Shown: piece by piece, positions 1-5,367 of the stretch
How the letters are laid out: each line of letters starts with the position of its first letter
How positions within the stretch are numbered: position 1 is the first letter of the stretch
Assembly (NCBI GenBank): GCA_030950865.1
Contig: JAUZQR010000291.1
Location: 1 to 5,367, forward strand
Direction: 5' to 3'
Source of the DNA: Mariprofundaceae bacterium
GTDB taxonomy: Bacteria; Pseudomonadota; Zetaproteobacteria; Mariprofundales; Mariprofundaceae
Length of the DNA stretch: 5,367 nt
Program-made: the position numbers and the translations under genes
Notes under the pieces: generated by a model
What the model was told of the DNA's origin: nothing
The model's input: the letters and a program-made list of their open reading frames with translations, nothing else
Database searches by the model: none

Positions 1-647
1 GTGTGGAAGTCCTCGAAGATACCAGTAAAGGACGCAAACCAGCCAAAGCAAACCGTAAGTTAAATCCATTAAAACCCGTAGTTGGCATACCAACACCACA
101 GCAACGCACACCACAAAAAACAAGAGCGTTACCTGCTTGGATTACGGCACTATTGGATATATTATCAGGTGCTTCTAGCAAGAAAAAACGTGAGGAAGAA
201 GAACGCAAAAAGCAGCAGCAAAACCGCAATCGAAACCGTAAAAACCAATCGCGAAACCGCAGAAATAAGCCCAATAAACCTAAAACAGGGACGGCAAACA
301 AAGCACCTCAAAATAAAGCTACTACAAACAAGCCTAAAACTGACAATAAACCATCTGAAAATAAGGATATTGCAAACAAAGTTGAACAAGAGAACCAAGA
401 AGATACACAACAACGAAAACGCCGTCGCCGTCGCCGTCGCCCTGCAAAACGCACAGGTGAGGAGACAACGGTAAATACAGCTAACACTAACCAGCAAACG
501 GATACCCCTAAACCTGTCGAGACCAATCCTACAAAGCCCAAGAAAGCTGAAAAGAACGAAACTGAAAATAAAGAGAATCGTAACCCAAAAAAACAGGTGG
601 AAGCAAAACCTGAAAAAGTTGAGCAACCATCTAGCGTAAGCGAATGA
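1..647 (+). CDS. Lys/Arg-rich C-terminal tail, probably of a ribonuclease E/G-family protein (5' end outside window)
   Basis: The reading frame is open from the left edge (first full codon at 3, a GTG) to TGA at 645-647, giving 214 visible residues. The GTG is probably internal, because the protein looks like the tail of a larger one. Visible in order are a basic linker (about 1-40), a short hydrophobic/amphipathic stretch LPAWITALLDILSG (43-56), an acidic/basic charged run (60-72), an Asn/Arg-rich region (73-92), and a long Lys/Asn/Thr/Pro/Glu-rich disordered segment with seven consecutive Arg at 140-146. No folded catalytic domain is visible. This order (amphipathic membrane-anchor helix, then Arg-rich RNA-binding region, then disordered scaffold) matches the C-terminal half of RNase E, the membrane-bound endonuclease that organises the RNA degradosome. 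The neighbouring pseudouridine synthase gene fits an RNA-metabolism role. Other proteins with basic tails, such as DEAD-box helicases, cannot be excluded. The RNase E assignment is inferred from architecture, not from a catalytic motif. Confidence 0.5.
   Translation, partial: VEVLEDTSKGRKPAKANRKLNPLKPVVGIPTPQQRTPQKTRALPAWITALLDILSGASSKKKREEEERKKQQQNRNRNRKNQSRNRRNKPNKPKTGTANKAPQNKATTNKPKTDNKPSENKDIANKVEQENQEDTQQRKRRRRRRRPAKRTGEETTVNTANTNQQTDTPKPVETNPTKPKKAEKNETENKENRNPKKQVEAKPEKVEQPSSVSE
129..176 (+). other. Candidate membrane-targeting amphipathic helix in the RNase E-like tail
   Basis: Residues 43-58 of the visible protein (LPAWITALLDILSGAS) form the only hydrophobic stretch in an otherwise highly charged tail and are followed at once by a Lys/Arg/Glu cluster. 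E. coli RNase E carries a comparable short helix (segment A), ending in a small Gly/Ser cap just before its basic region, which binds the inner membrane. The likeness is in position and character, not in a close sequence match. Confidence 0.4.
420..440 (+). repeat. Hexanucleotide CGCCGT repeat (3.5 copies) encoding seven arginines
   Basis: CGC and CGT codons alternate perfectly for seven codons in the reading frame of the upstream gene, giving Arg140-Arg146 of the visible tail. The block is much richer in GC than the surrounding A-rich sequence. A perfect six-base unit can expand or contract by slippage in steps of two arginines without breaking the frame. Confidence 0.85.
644..647 (+). promoter_or_regulatory. 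ATGA start/stop overlap coupling rluD to the upstream gene
   Basis: The ATG of the pseudouridine synthase gene (644-646) overlaps the TGA of the RNase E-like gene (645-647). I see no convincing Shine-Dalgarno sequence in the 15 bases before it, so translation probably relies on ribosomes terminating on the upstream gene. The coupling is inferred; the overlap is seen directly. Confidence 0.7.
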
Positions 648-1108
648 ACCATTCGCAAAAAACATTATCGCTTATCATTCCTGAAGATATTATTGGTCAG
701 CGGCTTGATCACGCGCTGGCTCATTTAAGTGATGTATCACGCAGTCGCATCAAAGAATTATTAAAAAGCGGATGCATTGAACAAACCAATCGATGTGTAG
801 TCCTTAAGGCATCCTCCGCCGTTTGCGCAGGCGATAGTTTCATAGTTGCTTTACCCGATAATCGCCCTATGACGCTGATACCCGAAGCCATTGCATTGGA
901 TATTCTATTTGAAGATGAGCACCTACTCGTCGTAAATAAACCAGCGGGTATGGTCGTACACCCCAGCCATGGTCATGGTACAGGAACATTGGTACATGCC
1001 TTATTGCATCATTGTGAATCATTGCCTGGTATCAATGGTGTTGAAAGACCAGGTATCGTACATCGCATTGATAAAGATACATCAGGTGCATTGGTCATTG
1101 CCAAAACA

Positions 1109-1111
1109 TAA
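1109..1111 (+). other. rluD: Premature in-frame TAA codon within rluD
   Basis: The codon context is AAA ACA TAA GCT GCA. E. coli RluD has Val at the equivalent place (AKTVPA), and this position right after AKT tolerates different residues. A one-base change from CAA (Gln), AAA (Lys) or GAA (Glu) would create TAA. The next 165 codons stay in the same frame and remain family-like, so no insertion or deletion is needed to explain the break. Confidence 0.9.
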
Positions 1112-1617
1112 GCTGCAAATCACGGACTGGTCGCTCTTTTTTCAGAGCATGATATTAATCGGCAGTATATTGCTTGGTGTAAAGGCATAAGCAACTGGAA
1201 TCATCAACATATTGAGCAACCCATTGGCAGACATCCCCACCATCGTCAAAAAATGGCTATTGTAAGTACAGGGAAAATGGCAATCACCGATGCCGATATT
1301 GAGCGTCGTTTTGAGCATCAATTTAGCCGAATACGCTTGACCCTACATACAGGGCGCACCCATCAAATTCGTGTGCATTTGGCTGCTCAAGGCTTACCTA
1401 TTTTAGCAGATTCGACCTATGCTCGTAATTTCAACCCTGGCAAATCATTACCTGAGTCTGTTCGCAGTGCATTGACCAGCCTCACCCGTCAGGCACTACA
1501 CGCTGAGATTCTTGGTTTTGTTCATCCTATCACGCAAGAAGAAATCTTTTGCCAAGCACCATTGCCCAATGACTTAAGCACCCTTAATGATGCGCTTGAG
1601 CATATGTAACATAGGCA

Positions 1618-2376
1618 TTGAGCATTTTCCTTACATCCAAGCTATTTGCCAAACATCACATCACAGGCATCTTTAGCGAACGACAAGGTGGTATTAGCCC
1701 AGCCCCTTTTGATAGCCTTAATCTAGGTTTTGGATTGGGCGATAGTGATAAAAACATCCAACACAACCTCAAGCAGTTATGCGCTACAGCACACATACCT
1801 ATCCCTCACCGTAGCGAGCAAGTACATGGCACTGAGTATCTATTATGTGATGGCGAAGGCATGCAACAGAGCAATCAAGCCGATATTCTTATCACCTGTA
1901 CAGCAGGGTGTTCCGTTGCCGTACGCACCGCAGACTGTTTGCCTATATTACTAATCGACCCTAAATCGGGCATGGCTGCTGCAGTTCATGCGGGTTGGCG
2001 AGGAACTGCTAAAAATATCGCCCACATCGCCATACAACATATGAAAAAACTCGGTGCAAACCCTGAGCATATACTGGCCTGTTTAGGACCCGCTATTGCC
2101 GCACCATGTTTTGAAGTGAATCTAGATACTGGCGAGAAATTATCTCTGAGTCACCCACAGGCTCACCTTTATATTCGTTATAAAAATAATAAAGCGTGGG
2201 TAGATATACGGGCAATCAATGCATTACAGCTTCAATCTTCAGGTCTACCAAGCTCTAATATTGAGTCGATTGAGCTTTGTACATCATGCCTATCGGAGCG
2301 TTTTTTTTCTTACCGACGTGATGGCATGCAAAGTGGTAGGCAACTCGCCATTGTAGCATTGCCAATGTCACTCTAG
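1618..2376 (+). CDS. pgeF: Peptidoglycan editing factor PgeF / YfiH (laccase-domain, polyphenol oxidase family)
   Basis: This 252-residue protein matches the YfiH/PgeF (DUF152, multicopper polyphenol oxidase-like) family along its whole length; E. coli YfiH is 243 residues. The metal-binding triad is present: His70 in SEQVHG, Cys107 in RTADCLP and His124 in VHAGWRG, at nearly the same positions as in E. coli. Other family signatures are ERQGGIS (21-27), FDSLNLG (31-37), LGPAIAAPCFEV and the C-terminal FFSYRRDG. In E. coli PgeF is cytoplasmic and removes peptidoglycan precursors in which L-Ser has replaced L-Ala after MurC misincorporation; related proteins act on purine nucleosides. The start is TTG at 1618, since an in-frame TAG at 1612-1614 rules out anything upstream. 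A weak TAGG lies just before it and the spacing is short. It lies 8 bases after rluD and 10 before bamD. The rluD-pgeF pairing is also found in E. coli. Confidence 0.93.
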   Translation: MSIFLTSKLFAKHHITGIFSERQGGISPAPFDSLNLGFGLGDSDKNIQHNLKQLCATAHIPIPHRSEQVHGTEYLLCDGEGMQQSNQADILITCTAGCSVAVRTADCLPILLIDPKSGMAAAVHAGWRGTAKNIAHIAIQHMKKLGANPEHILACLGPAIAAPCFEVNLDTGEKLSLSHPQAHLYIRYKNNKAWVDIRAINALQLQSSGLPSSNIESIELCTSCLSERFFSYRRDGMQSGRQLAIVALPMSL

Positions 2377-2386
2377 CATACAGCCT

Positions 2387-3115
2387 ATGAATCGTTTGCT
2401 ACTATTACTCATCGTTACTATTTCTCTCATCACAGGCTGTGGAAAAGAAGAAGTCACACCTTCTGAATCTGCTAAAGAAGACTTTATAAAAGCCAAAGAG
2501 TATATTGATACTGGCTCCTATACTTCTGCCAACTTGTTTTTAGAAAAGTTTTCAAACAAACATCCCTATAGTCAACATATTGCCGAAGCTGAAATACTAC
2601 GCATCTATGCCGCATTTAAGGGTGAGGAATATATTCTTAGTGAAACACTCTCCACACGTTTTATTAGTAAACATCCCAATCATCCAGACACCTCCTATGC
2701 TCAGTATATGTTGGGCATGAGTCATCTTAAACAAACCTCAGCTTCCCAGCGCGACCCTGCTCCTACTCGACTGGCTGTTACCGCATTTGAAAAACTAATC
2801 CAAAAGTATCCAAAATCGTCTTATATTTCAGAAGCCAAGGTTCATTTGCAAAACTTACACAATAAACTTGCTGAACATGAATTATATATTGGTAAATTTT
2901 ACTTTAATAACAAACGTTTTGTCGCATCAACGAATCGTTTCCAAGACATCGTAAAGCAATATCAAACCAGCCCTGTCATTGAAGAGGCATTGTATTATCT
3001 AGCAGCAAGTTTCAACGCATTACAGCTCAAAGACAGCGCTCGCGATAGTGCCATATTATTGCGGCATAATTATCCAAAGAGTGAGTGGAGTGAAAAAGCT
3101 GCGAATTTTTTATAA
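2387..3115 (+). CDS. bamD: Outer membrane protein assembly factor BamD (lipoprotein)
   Basis: BamD is the essential lipoprotein partner of BamA in the BAM complex, which folds beta-barrel proteins into the outer membrane. The 242 residues match the usual length (E. coli 245). A short N-region (MNR), a hydrophobic core and the lipobox LITGC give a lipidated Cys18; Gly at +2 is compatible with sorting to the outer membrane. The rest is helical tetratricopeptide-like repeats. The family hallmark RDPAPTRLAVTAFEKLI (122-138), followed by KYPKSSY and LAEHELYIGKFYF (161-173), corresponds closely to the RDQTPTREALNAF and LAEYELHVARYY regions of known BamD proteins. The ATG at 2387 is the only start that places the signal peptide correctly; no clear Shine-Dalgarno precedes it. 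It lies 10 bases after pgeF and its last 26 bases overlap the next gene. In E. coli bamD stands next to rluD-pgeF but points the other way; here all three are co-directional. Confidence 0.95.
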   Translation: MNRLLLLLIVTISLITGCGKEEVTPSESAKEDFIKAKEYIDTGSYTSANLFLEKFSNKHPYSQHIAEAEILRIYAAFKGEEYILSETLSTRFISKHPNHPDTSYAQYMLGMSHLKQTSASQRDPAPTRLAVTAFEKLIQKYPKSSYISEAKVHLQNLHNKLAEHELYIGKFYFNNKRFVASTNRFQDIVKQYQTSPVIEEALYYLAASFNALQLKDSARDSAILLRHNYPKSEWSEKAANFL

Positions 3116-3509
3116 AGCTACTGCTGTTTTAATCTTGCTGGCACTATTTACCGCCTGCAATTCAACAAACACAGCCGATGTCACTGCCGTGCTGGATGCG
3201 CGAAATACTGCTATGAATGAAAAAAATATCGCCACGTATGCCGACCTTTTACTCGATGAGTATAATGTCAAAGGTCGCACAAAAGAAGATGTGCTTTTAC
3301 AAATATTTGCTCTGTTTAAAGATTTTCAAACCATCCAAATGCAAACACACAATCGTCATATTAATATAATTGATGACAAACATGCCTTATGTGAACAAAG
3401 CTATACACTAAAAGTGAAGGCAGATAATCAATGGCGCAATATGGTACAACAAGAACAACTACAACTTACCAAACAAGGTAATCATTGGAAAATTAGTGGC
3501 GGATTATAA
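3090..3509 (+). CDS. Small NTF2-like (SnoaL/DUF4440-type) lipoprotein of unknown function
   Basis: The chosen GTG start at 3090 gives 139 residues with a clean lipoprotein signal: basic N-region KKLRIFYK, hydrophobic ATAVLILLALF and lipobox LFTAC with Cys23, then Asn at +2, compatible with outer-membrane sorting. An in-frame GTG at 3081 and an ATG at 3048 are alternatives but would lengthen the N-region unnaturally. GAG-rich bases at 3079-3089 (AGAGTGAGTGG) could serve as a ribosome binding site. The mature part (about 30-139) has the pattern of an NTF2-like cone fold: an N-terminal helix (VTAVLDARNTAMNEKNIATY), a helix ending FALFKDFQTI, then alternating strands including CEQSYTLKVKA and MVQQEQLQLT, with the terminal W-K-I strand (GNHWKISGGL). 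Catalytic residues cannot be identified, and members of this fold bind small ligands or act as scaffolds. It overlaps bamD by 26 bases in another frame, so co-translation with BamD is likely. No specific function is claimed. Confidence 0.8.
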   Translation: MKKLRIFYKATAVLILLALFTACNSTNTADVTAVLDARNTAMNEKNIATYADLLLDEYNVKGRTKEDVLLQIFALFKDFQTIQMQTHNRHINIIDDKHALCEQSYTLKVKADNQWRNMVQQEQLQLTKQGNHWKISGGL

Positions 3510-3516
3510 AGCTTTA
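3507..3516. other. Perfect 10-bp palindrome joining two convergent stop codons
   Basis: TAAAGCTTTA contains the TAA of the NTF2-like lipoprotein gene on the + strand and the TAA of fadE on the - strand, with 4 bases between them. It lacks the GC-rich stem and following T-tract of an intrinsic terminator. I found no alternative hairpin terminator between the genes, so the convergent transcripts probably read into each other or stop by Rho. Confidence 0.7.
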
Positions 3517-5367
3517 CTTGCGCTTGCGCCCTTGCGGAAAATCATCCACATCAATGGCTTTGCGTATCGCCTTCTCAGCTTGCATAAGAAGTTTTAACTC
3601 ACCCTTATTTAAAACACCCTGATCACACAATGCTTGCCAATTTTCTTGTGCATCATTGACATCCAAATCACGTAAACGTTGTGCAATCGGTTCAGTCTGC
3701 AAAGTTAACTGCAAAGCATATTCCAAACATCCAACCACATCCTCAGCGTCATCTGGCAAATAAATACCATCCAGCCATGTCTTGCGAGCATCTCCAAGTT
3801 CTTGCAATTGCAATGCAAGCTGCTGATTCAAAACATCGGATGGAGGGTTCAATCTCCGCCCCAAAGGGAATACCCATGCATAAAGCTTCCAGCGCGCAAG
3901 ACGCATAGGAAAATGGCGAATAATGCCATGTAATGCTTCTTGCACCTGATACAAAGCATATTGACATGCCCATTGCACACTCACTTTATCCGACTCAGGT
4001 TGCCCATCATCCTCAAATCGTTTGAGTGTTGCTGAACATATATACATATAACCAAGCGCATCCGCAAATCGCCCAGACAACATCTCTTTACGTTTCAATT
4101 GACCACCCAACAACATCAAAGCCACATCGCTCACCACAGAAAATGATGCTGAAAAACGTGCCAACTGTTGGTAATAACATGCCATATCGCCAGTCACAGG
4201 ACTTGCCGCCAAACGACCTCCACTCACAGAAAATAAAACCGAACGGGCAATATTACGCATTAAATGCCCTGCATGTTGCAATATCAATGCATCAAAAGAG
4301 CCCATATCATCAACTTCCAATGCCTTCATTTCCTGCTGAATCAAGGGATGACAACGCATCGAACCTTGCCCAAAGATAATCATGCTTCGGGTAAGGATAT
4401 TCGCACCTTCCACCGTAATGCCAACAGGTATGGTTTGATACATGCGTGCCAAATAATTCGATGGCCCCATGCAAATACCACGTCCACCATGCACATCCAT
4501 GCCATCATTCACAACCTGACGCATGCCTTCGGTTAAATAATATTTCACAATCGCGGTAATCACCGCAGGTCGCTCACCCTGATCCAACATGGATAATGTA
4601 AGTAATCTTGCCGAATCCATCATATAGGTCAGCCCACCAATTCGAGACATCGCTTCTTGCACACCTTCAAACTTGCCAACTGGAAGGTGAAACTGTTTAC
4701 GAACCCGTGCATAGGCACCTGTTGTCTGACTGACACGTTTACCAGCCCCAACACTTAAAGCAGGTAAAGAAATACCACGCCCTACTGCCAACCGCTCAAC
4801 CAGCATCTGCCAACCCTTACCAATATATGTCTCCCCACCAATTAACCAATCCATCGGCACAAACACATCATTACCACTGTTTGGTCCATTCATAAATGCT
4901 GCATTAAGTGGGTAATGCCTACGCCCTATTTTCACACCCTTTGTTTTGGTTGGAATCAGCGCACAACTAATACCCAAATCTTCAGTATCGCCCAATAAAC
5001 CATCAGGATCATAAGCATGAAAAGCTAGACCAAGCACCGTCGCAACTGGTCCTAATGTGATATAGCGCTTTTCCCAATTGATGCGAAAACCAAGCACTTC
5101 TTTGCCCTCATGTTTACCCTTACAAACCACACCAGTATCCGTCATTGCCCCAGCATCGGAGCCTGCAACAGGGCTGGTTAAGGCAAAACAAGGAACCTCC
5201 GCACCTTTTGCCAGCTTGGATAAATAGTGTTTTTTTTGAGCCGCTGTTCCATAAGATAAAAGTAACTCTGCTGGGCCCAAAGAGTTCGGAACCATCACCG
5301 TCACCGCAGCCGTTAAAGAACGGCTAGCTACTTTTTGCACAACTTGCGAATGCGCATACGCCGAAAA
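3514..5367 (-). CDS. fadE: Acyl-CoA dehydrogenase FadE, C-terminal part (N-terminus outside window)
   Basis: FadE catalyses the first step of fatty-acid beta-oxidation, FAD-dependent oxidation of acyl-CoA to trans-2-enoyl-CoA. The frame is open to the right edge, giving 617 visible residues of a family usually near 800 (E. coli 814), so about 200 N-terminal residues are missing. The GTG at 5338-5340 is internal (it encodes the second Val of SQVVQKV), because the coding frame continues upstream of it. Along its length it tracks E. coli FadE: VMVPNSLGPAELL, CFALTSPVAGSDAGA, KRYITLGPVATVLGLAF, LGISCALIP, GWQMLVERLAVGRGISLP, TVEGANILTRSMIIFGQG and the C-terminal DUF1974 extension with LLGGQLKRKEMLSGRFAD, ending IDVDDFPQGRKRK. 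The Glu in TVEGAN (about visible residue 320) aligns with the catalytic base of acyl-CoA dehydrogenases. It converges on the bamD operon and is not functionally linked to it. No frameshift or internal stop was seen. Confidence 0.96.
   Translation of the reverse strand, partial: FSAYAHSQVVQKVASRSLTAAVTVMVPNSLGPAELLLSYGTAAQKKHYLSKLAKGAEVPCFALTSPVAGSDAGAMTDTGVVCKGKHEGKEVLGFRINWEKRYITLGPVATVLGLAFHAYDPDGLLGDTEDLGISCALIPTKTKGVKIGRRHYPLNAAFMNGPNSGNDVFVPMDWLIGGETYIGKGWQMLVERLAVGRGISLPALSVGAGKRVSQTTGAYARVRKQFHLPVGKFEGVQEAMSRIGGLTYMMDSARLLTLSMLDQGERPAVITAIVKYYLTEGMRQVVNDGMDVHGGRGICMGPSNYLARMYQTIPVGITVEGANILTRSMIIFGQGSMRCHPLIQQEMKALEVDDMGSFDALILQHAGHLMRNIARSVLFSVSGGRLAASPVTGDMACYYQQLARFSASFSVVSDVALMLLGGQLKRKEMLSGRFADALGYMYICSATLKRFEDDGQPESDKVSVQWACQYALYQVQEALHGIIRHFPMRLARWKLYAWVFPLGRRLNPPSDVLNQQLALQLQELGDARKTWLDGIYLPDDAEDVVGCLEYALQLTLQTEPIAQRLRDLDVNDAQENWQALCDQGVLNKGELKLLMQAEKAIRKAIDVDDFPQGRKRK

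Larger units (their letters stand above)
644..1609 (+). pseudogene. rluD: RluD-like 23S rRNA pseudouridine synthase, interrupted by one in-frame TAA
   Basis: RluD-type enzymes of the RluA family convert uridines 1911, 1915 and 1917 in helix 69 of 23S rRNA to pseudouridine during large-subunit assembly. The full frame is 321 sense-equivalent codons plus the terminal stop, close to the 326 residues of E. coli RluD. It has an S4 RNA-binding domain (about 19-64, with QRLDHALAHL and SRSRIKELL), NKPAGMVVHP (about 98-107) and the catalytic motif HRIDKDTSG (140-148, nucleophile Asp143). Codon 156 (1109-1111) is TAA, directly after ALVIAKT. The frame then continues without a further stop or shift through NRQYIAW (Tyr175), the IGRHP motif, GRTHQIRVHL (237-246) and RQALHA to TAA at 1607-1609. 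Termination at codon 156 would leave the S4 domain and catalytic Asp but lose half of the catalytic fold. The next in-frame ATG (1253) has no visible ribosome binding site and would miss the rest. The gene overlaps its upstream neighbour by 4 bases and lies 8 bases before pgeF. Family assignment is firm; whether the gene works is open. Confidence 0.85.

Noticed and set aside
420..440. CGCCGT repeat considered as a CRISPR or regulatory repeat
   Set aside because: There are no spacers, the repeat is in frame, and it is fully explained by alternating arginine codons.
165..665. Antisense open frames of 166 and 116 codons (165-665 and 308-658) that look like hydrophobic, Phe/Leu-rich membrane proteins
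   Set aside because: They are the reverse complement of the Lys/Asn/Arg-rich tail: AAA and AAC codons read backwards give TTT and GTT. They have no family resemblance and no context support.
969..1190. A 73-codon open frame crossing the rluD stop, considered as evidence of a frameshift
   Set aside because: Its translation has no RluD motifs. The original frame resumes directly after TAA with family-like sequence, so no frameshift is needed.
1253..1609. A separate 118-residue gene starting at ATG 1253
   Set aside because: It is in the same frame as rluD, and the 47 codons before it back to the TAA are open and RluD-like, so it is the C-terminal part of rluD and not an independent gene. No ribosome binding site is visible before it.
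3517..3537. TTGCG repeats near the junction, considered as a bidirectional terminator
   Set aside because: The three TTGCG units encode the basic C-terminal end of FadE (RKRK). The possible stem has a 2-base loop and no T-tract follows.
4026..4536. Plus-strand open frames within fadE (4026-4379 and 4264-4536)
   Set aside because: They lie antisense to a strongly conserved FadE coding sequence and have no recognisable domain or start signal.

Overview
The window holds one rightward gene cluster on the + strand (1-3509) meeting one leftward gene on the - strand (3514-5367). All of it is coding, and no gap between genes exceeds 10 bases. No RNA gene, insertion sequence, CRISPR array or phage gene was seen. 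The BamD and PgeF homologues, two lipoprotein signal peptides and a FadE-type acyl-CoA dehydrogenase point to a Gram-negative proteobacterium of moderate to low GC (AT-rich by eye). The rluD-pgeF-bamD linkage is found in Gammaproteobacteria. The mixed character of the RluD sequence also leaves room for a group such as Zetaproteobacteria, and I cannot settle this from the sequence alone.

Layout: (1) 1-647 is the 3' end of a gene for a lysine/arginine/asparagine-rich tail, best read as the disordered C-terminal scaffold of an RNase E-like enzyme, with a short amphipathic helix and a run of seven arginines. (2) 644-1609 is a full-length rluD-like 23S rRNA pseudouridine synthase gene, interrupted by a single in-frame TAA at codon 156; the frame stays open and family-like on both sides of it. 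(3) 1618-2376 is pgeF (yfiH), a multicopper-oxidase-like (laccase-domain) peptidoglycan editing factor starting at TTG. (4) 2387-3115 is bamD, an outer-membrane lipoprotein of the BAM complex. (5) 3090-3509 is a small NTF2-like lipoprotein whose start lies inside bamD. (6) 3514-5367 (-) is the C-terminal three quarters of FadE, cut by the window edge.

The five + strand genes overlap or are separated by at most 10 bases, so they probably form one operon joining RNA processing/modification (RNase E-like, RluD) to envelope building (PgeF, BamD, lipoprotein). Recognisable Shine-Dalgarno sequences are scarce, which suggests translational coupling. FadE (beta-oxidation) is functionally separate and converges tail-to-tail with a 4-base gap inside a perfect 10-bp palindrome.

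The most notable observation is the lone nonsense codon in rluD. It may be a sequencing error, a recent mutation or, more speculatively, a recoding site. I did not find a convincing previously undescribed system; otherwise the window looks like ordinary chromosomal core genes.
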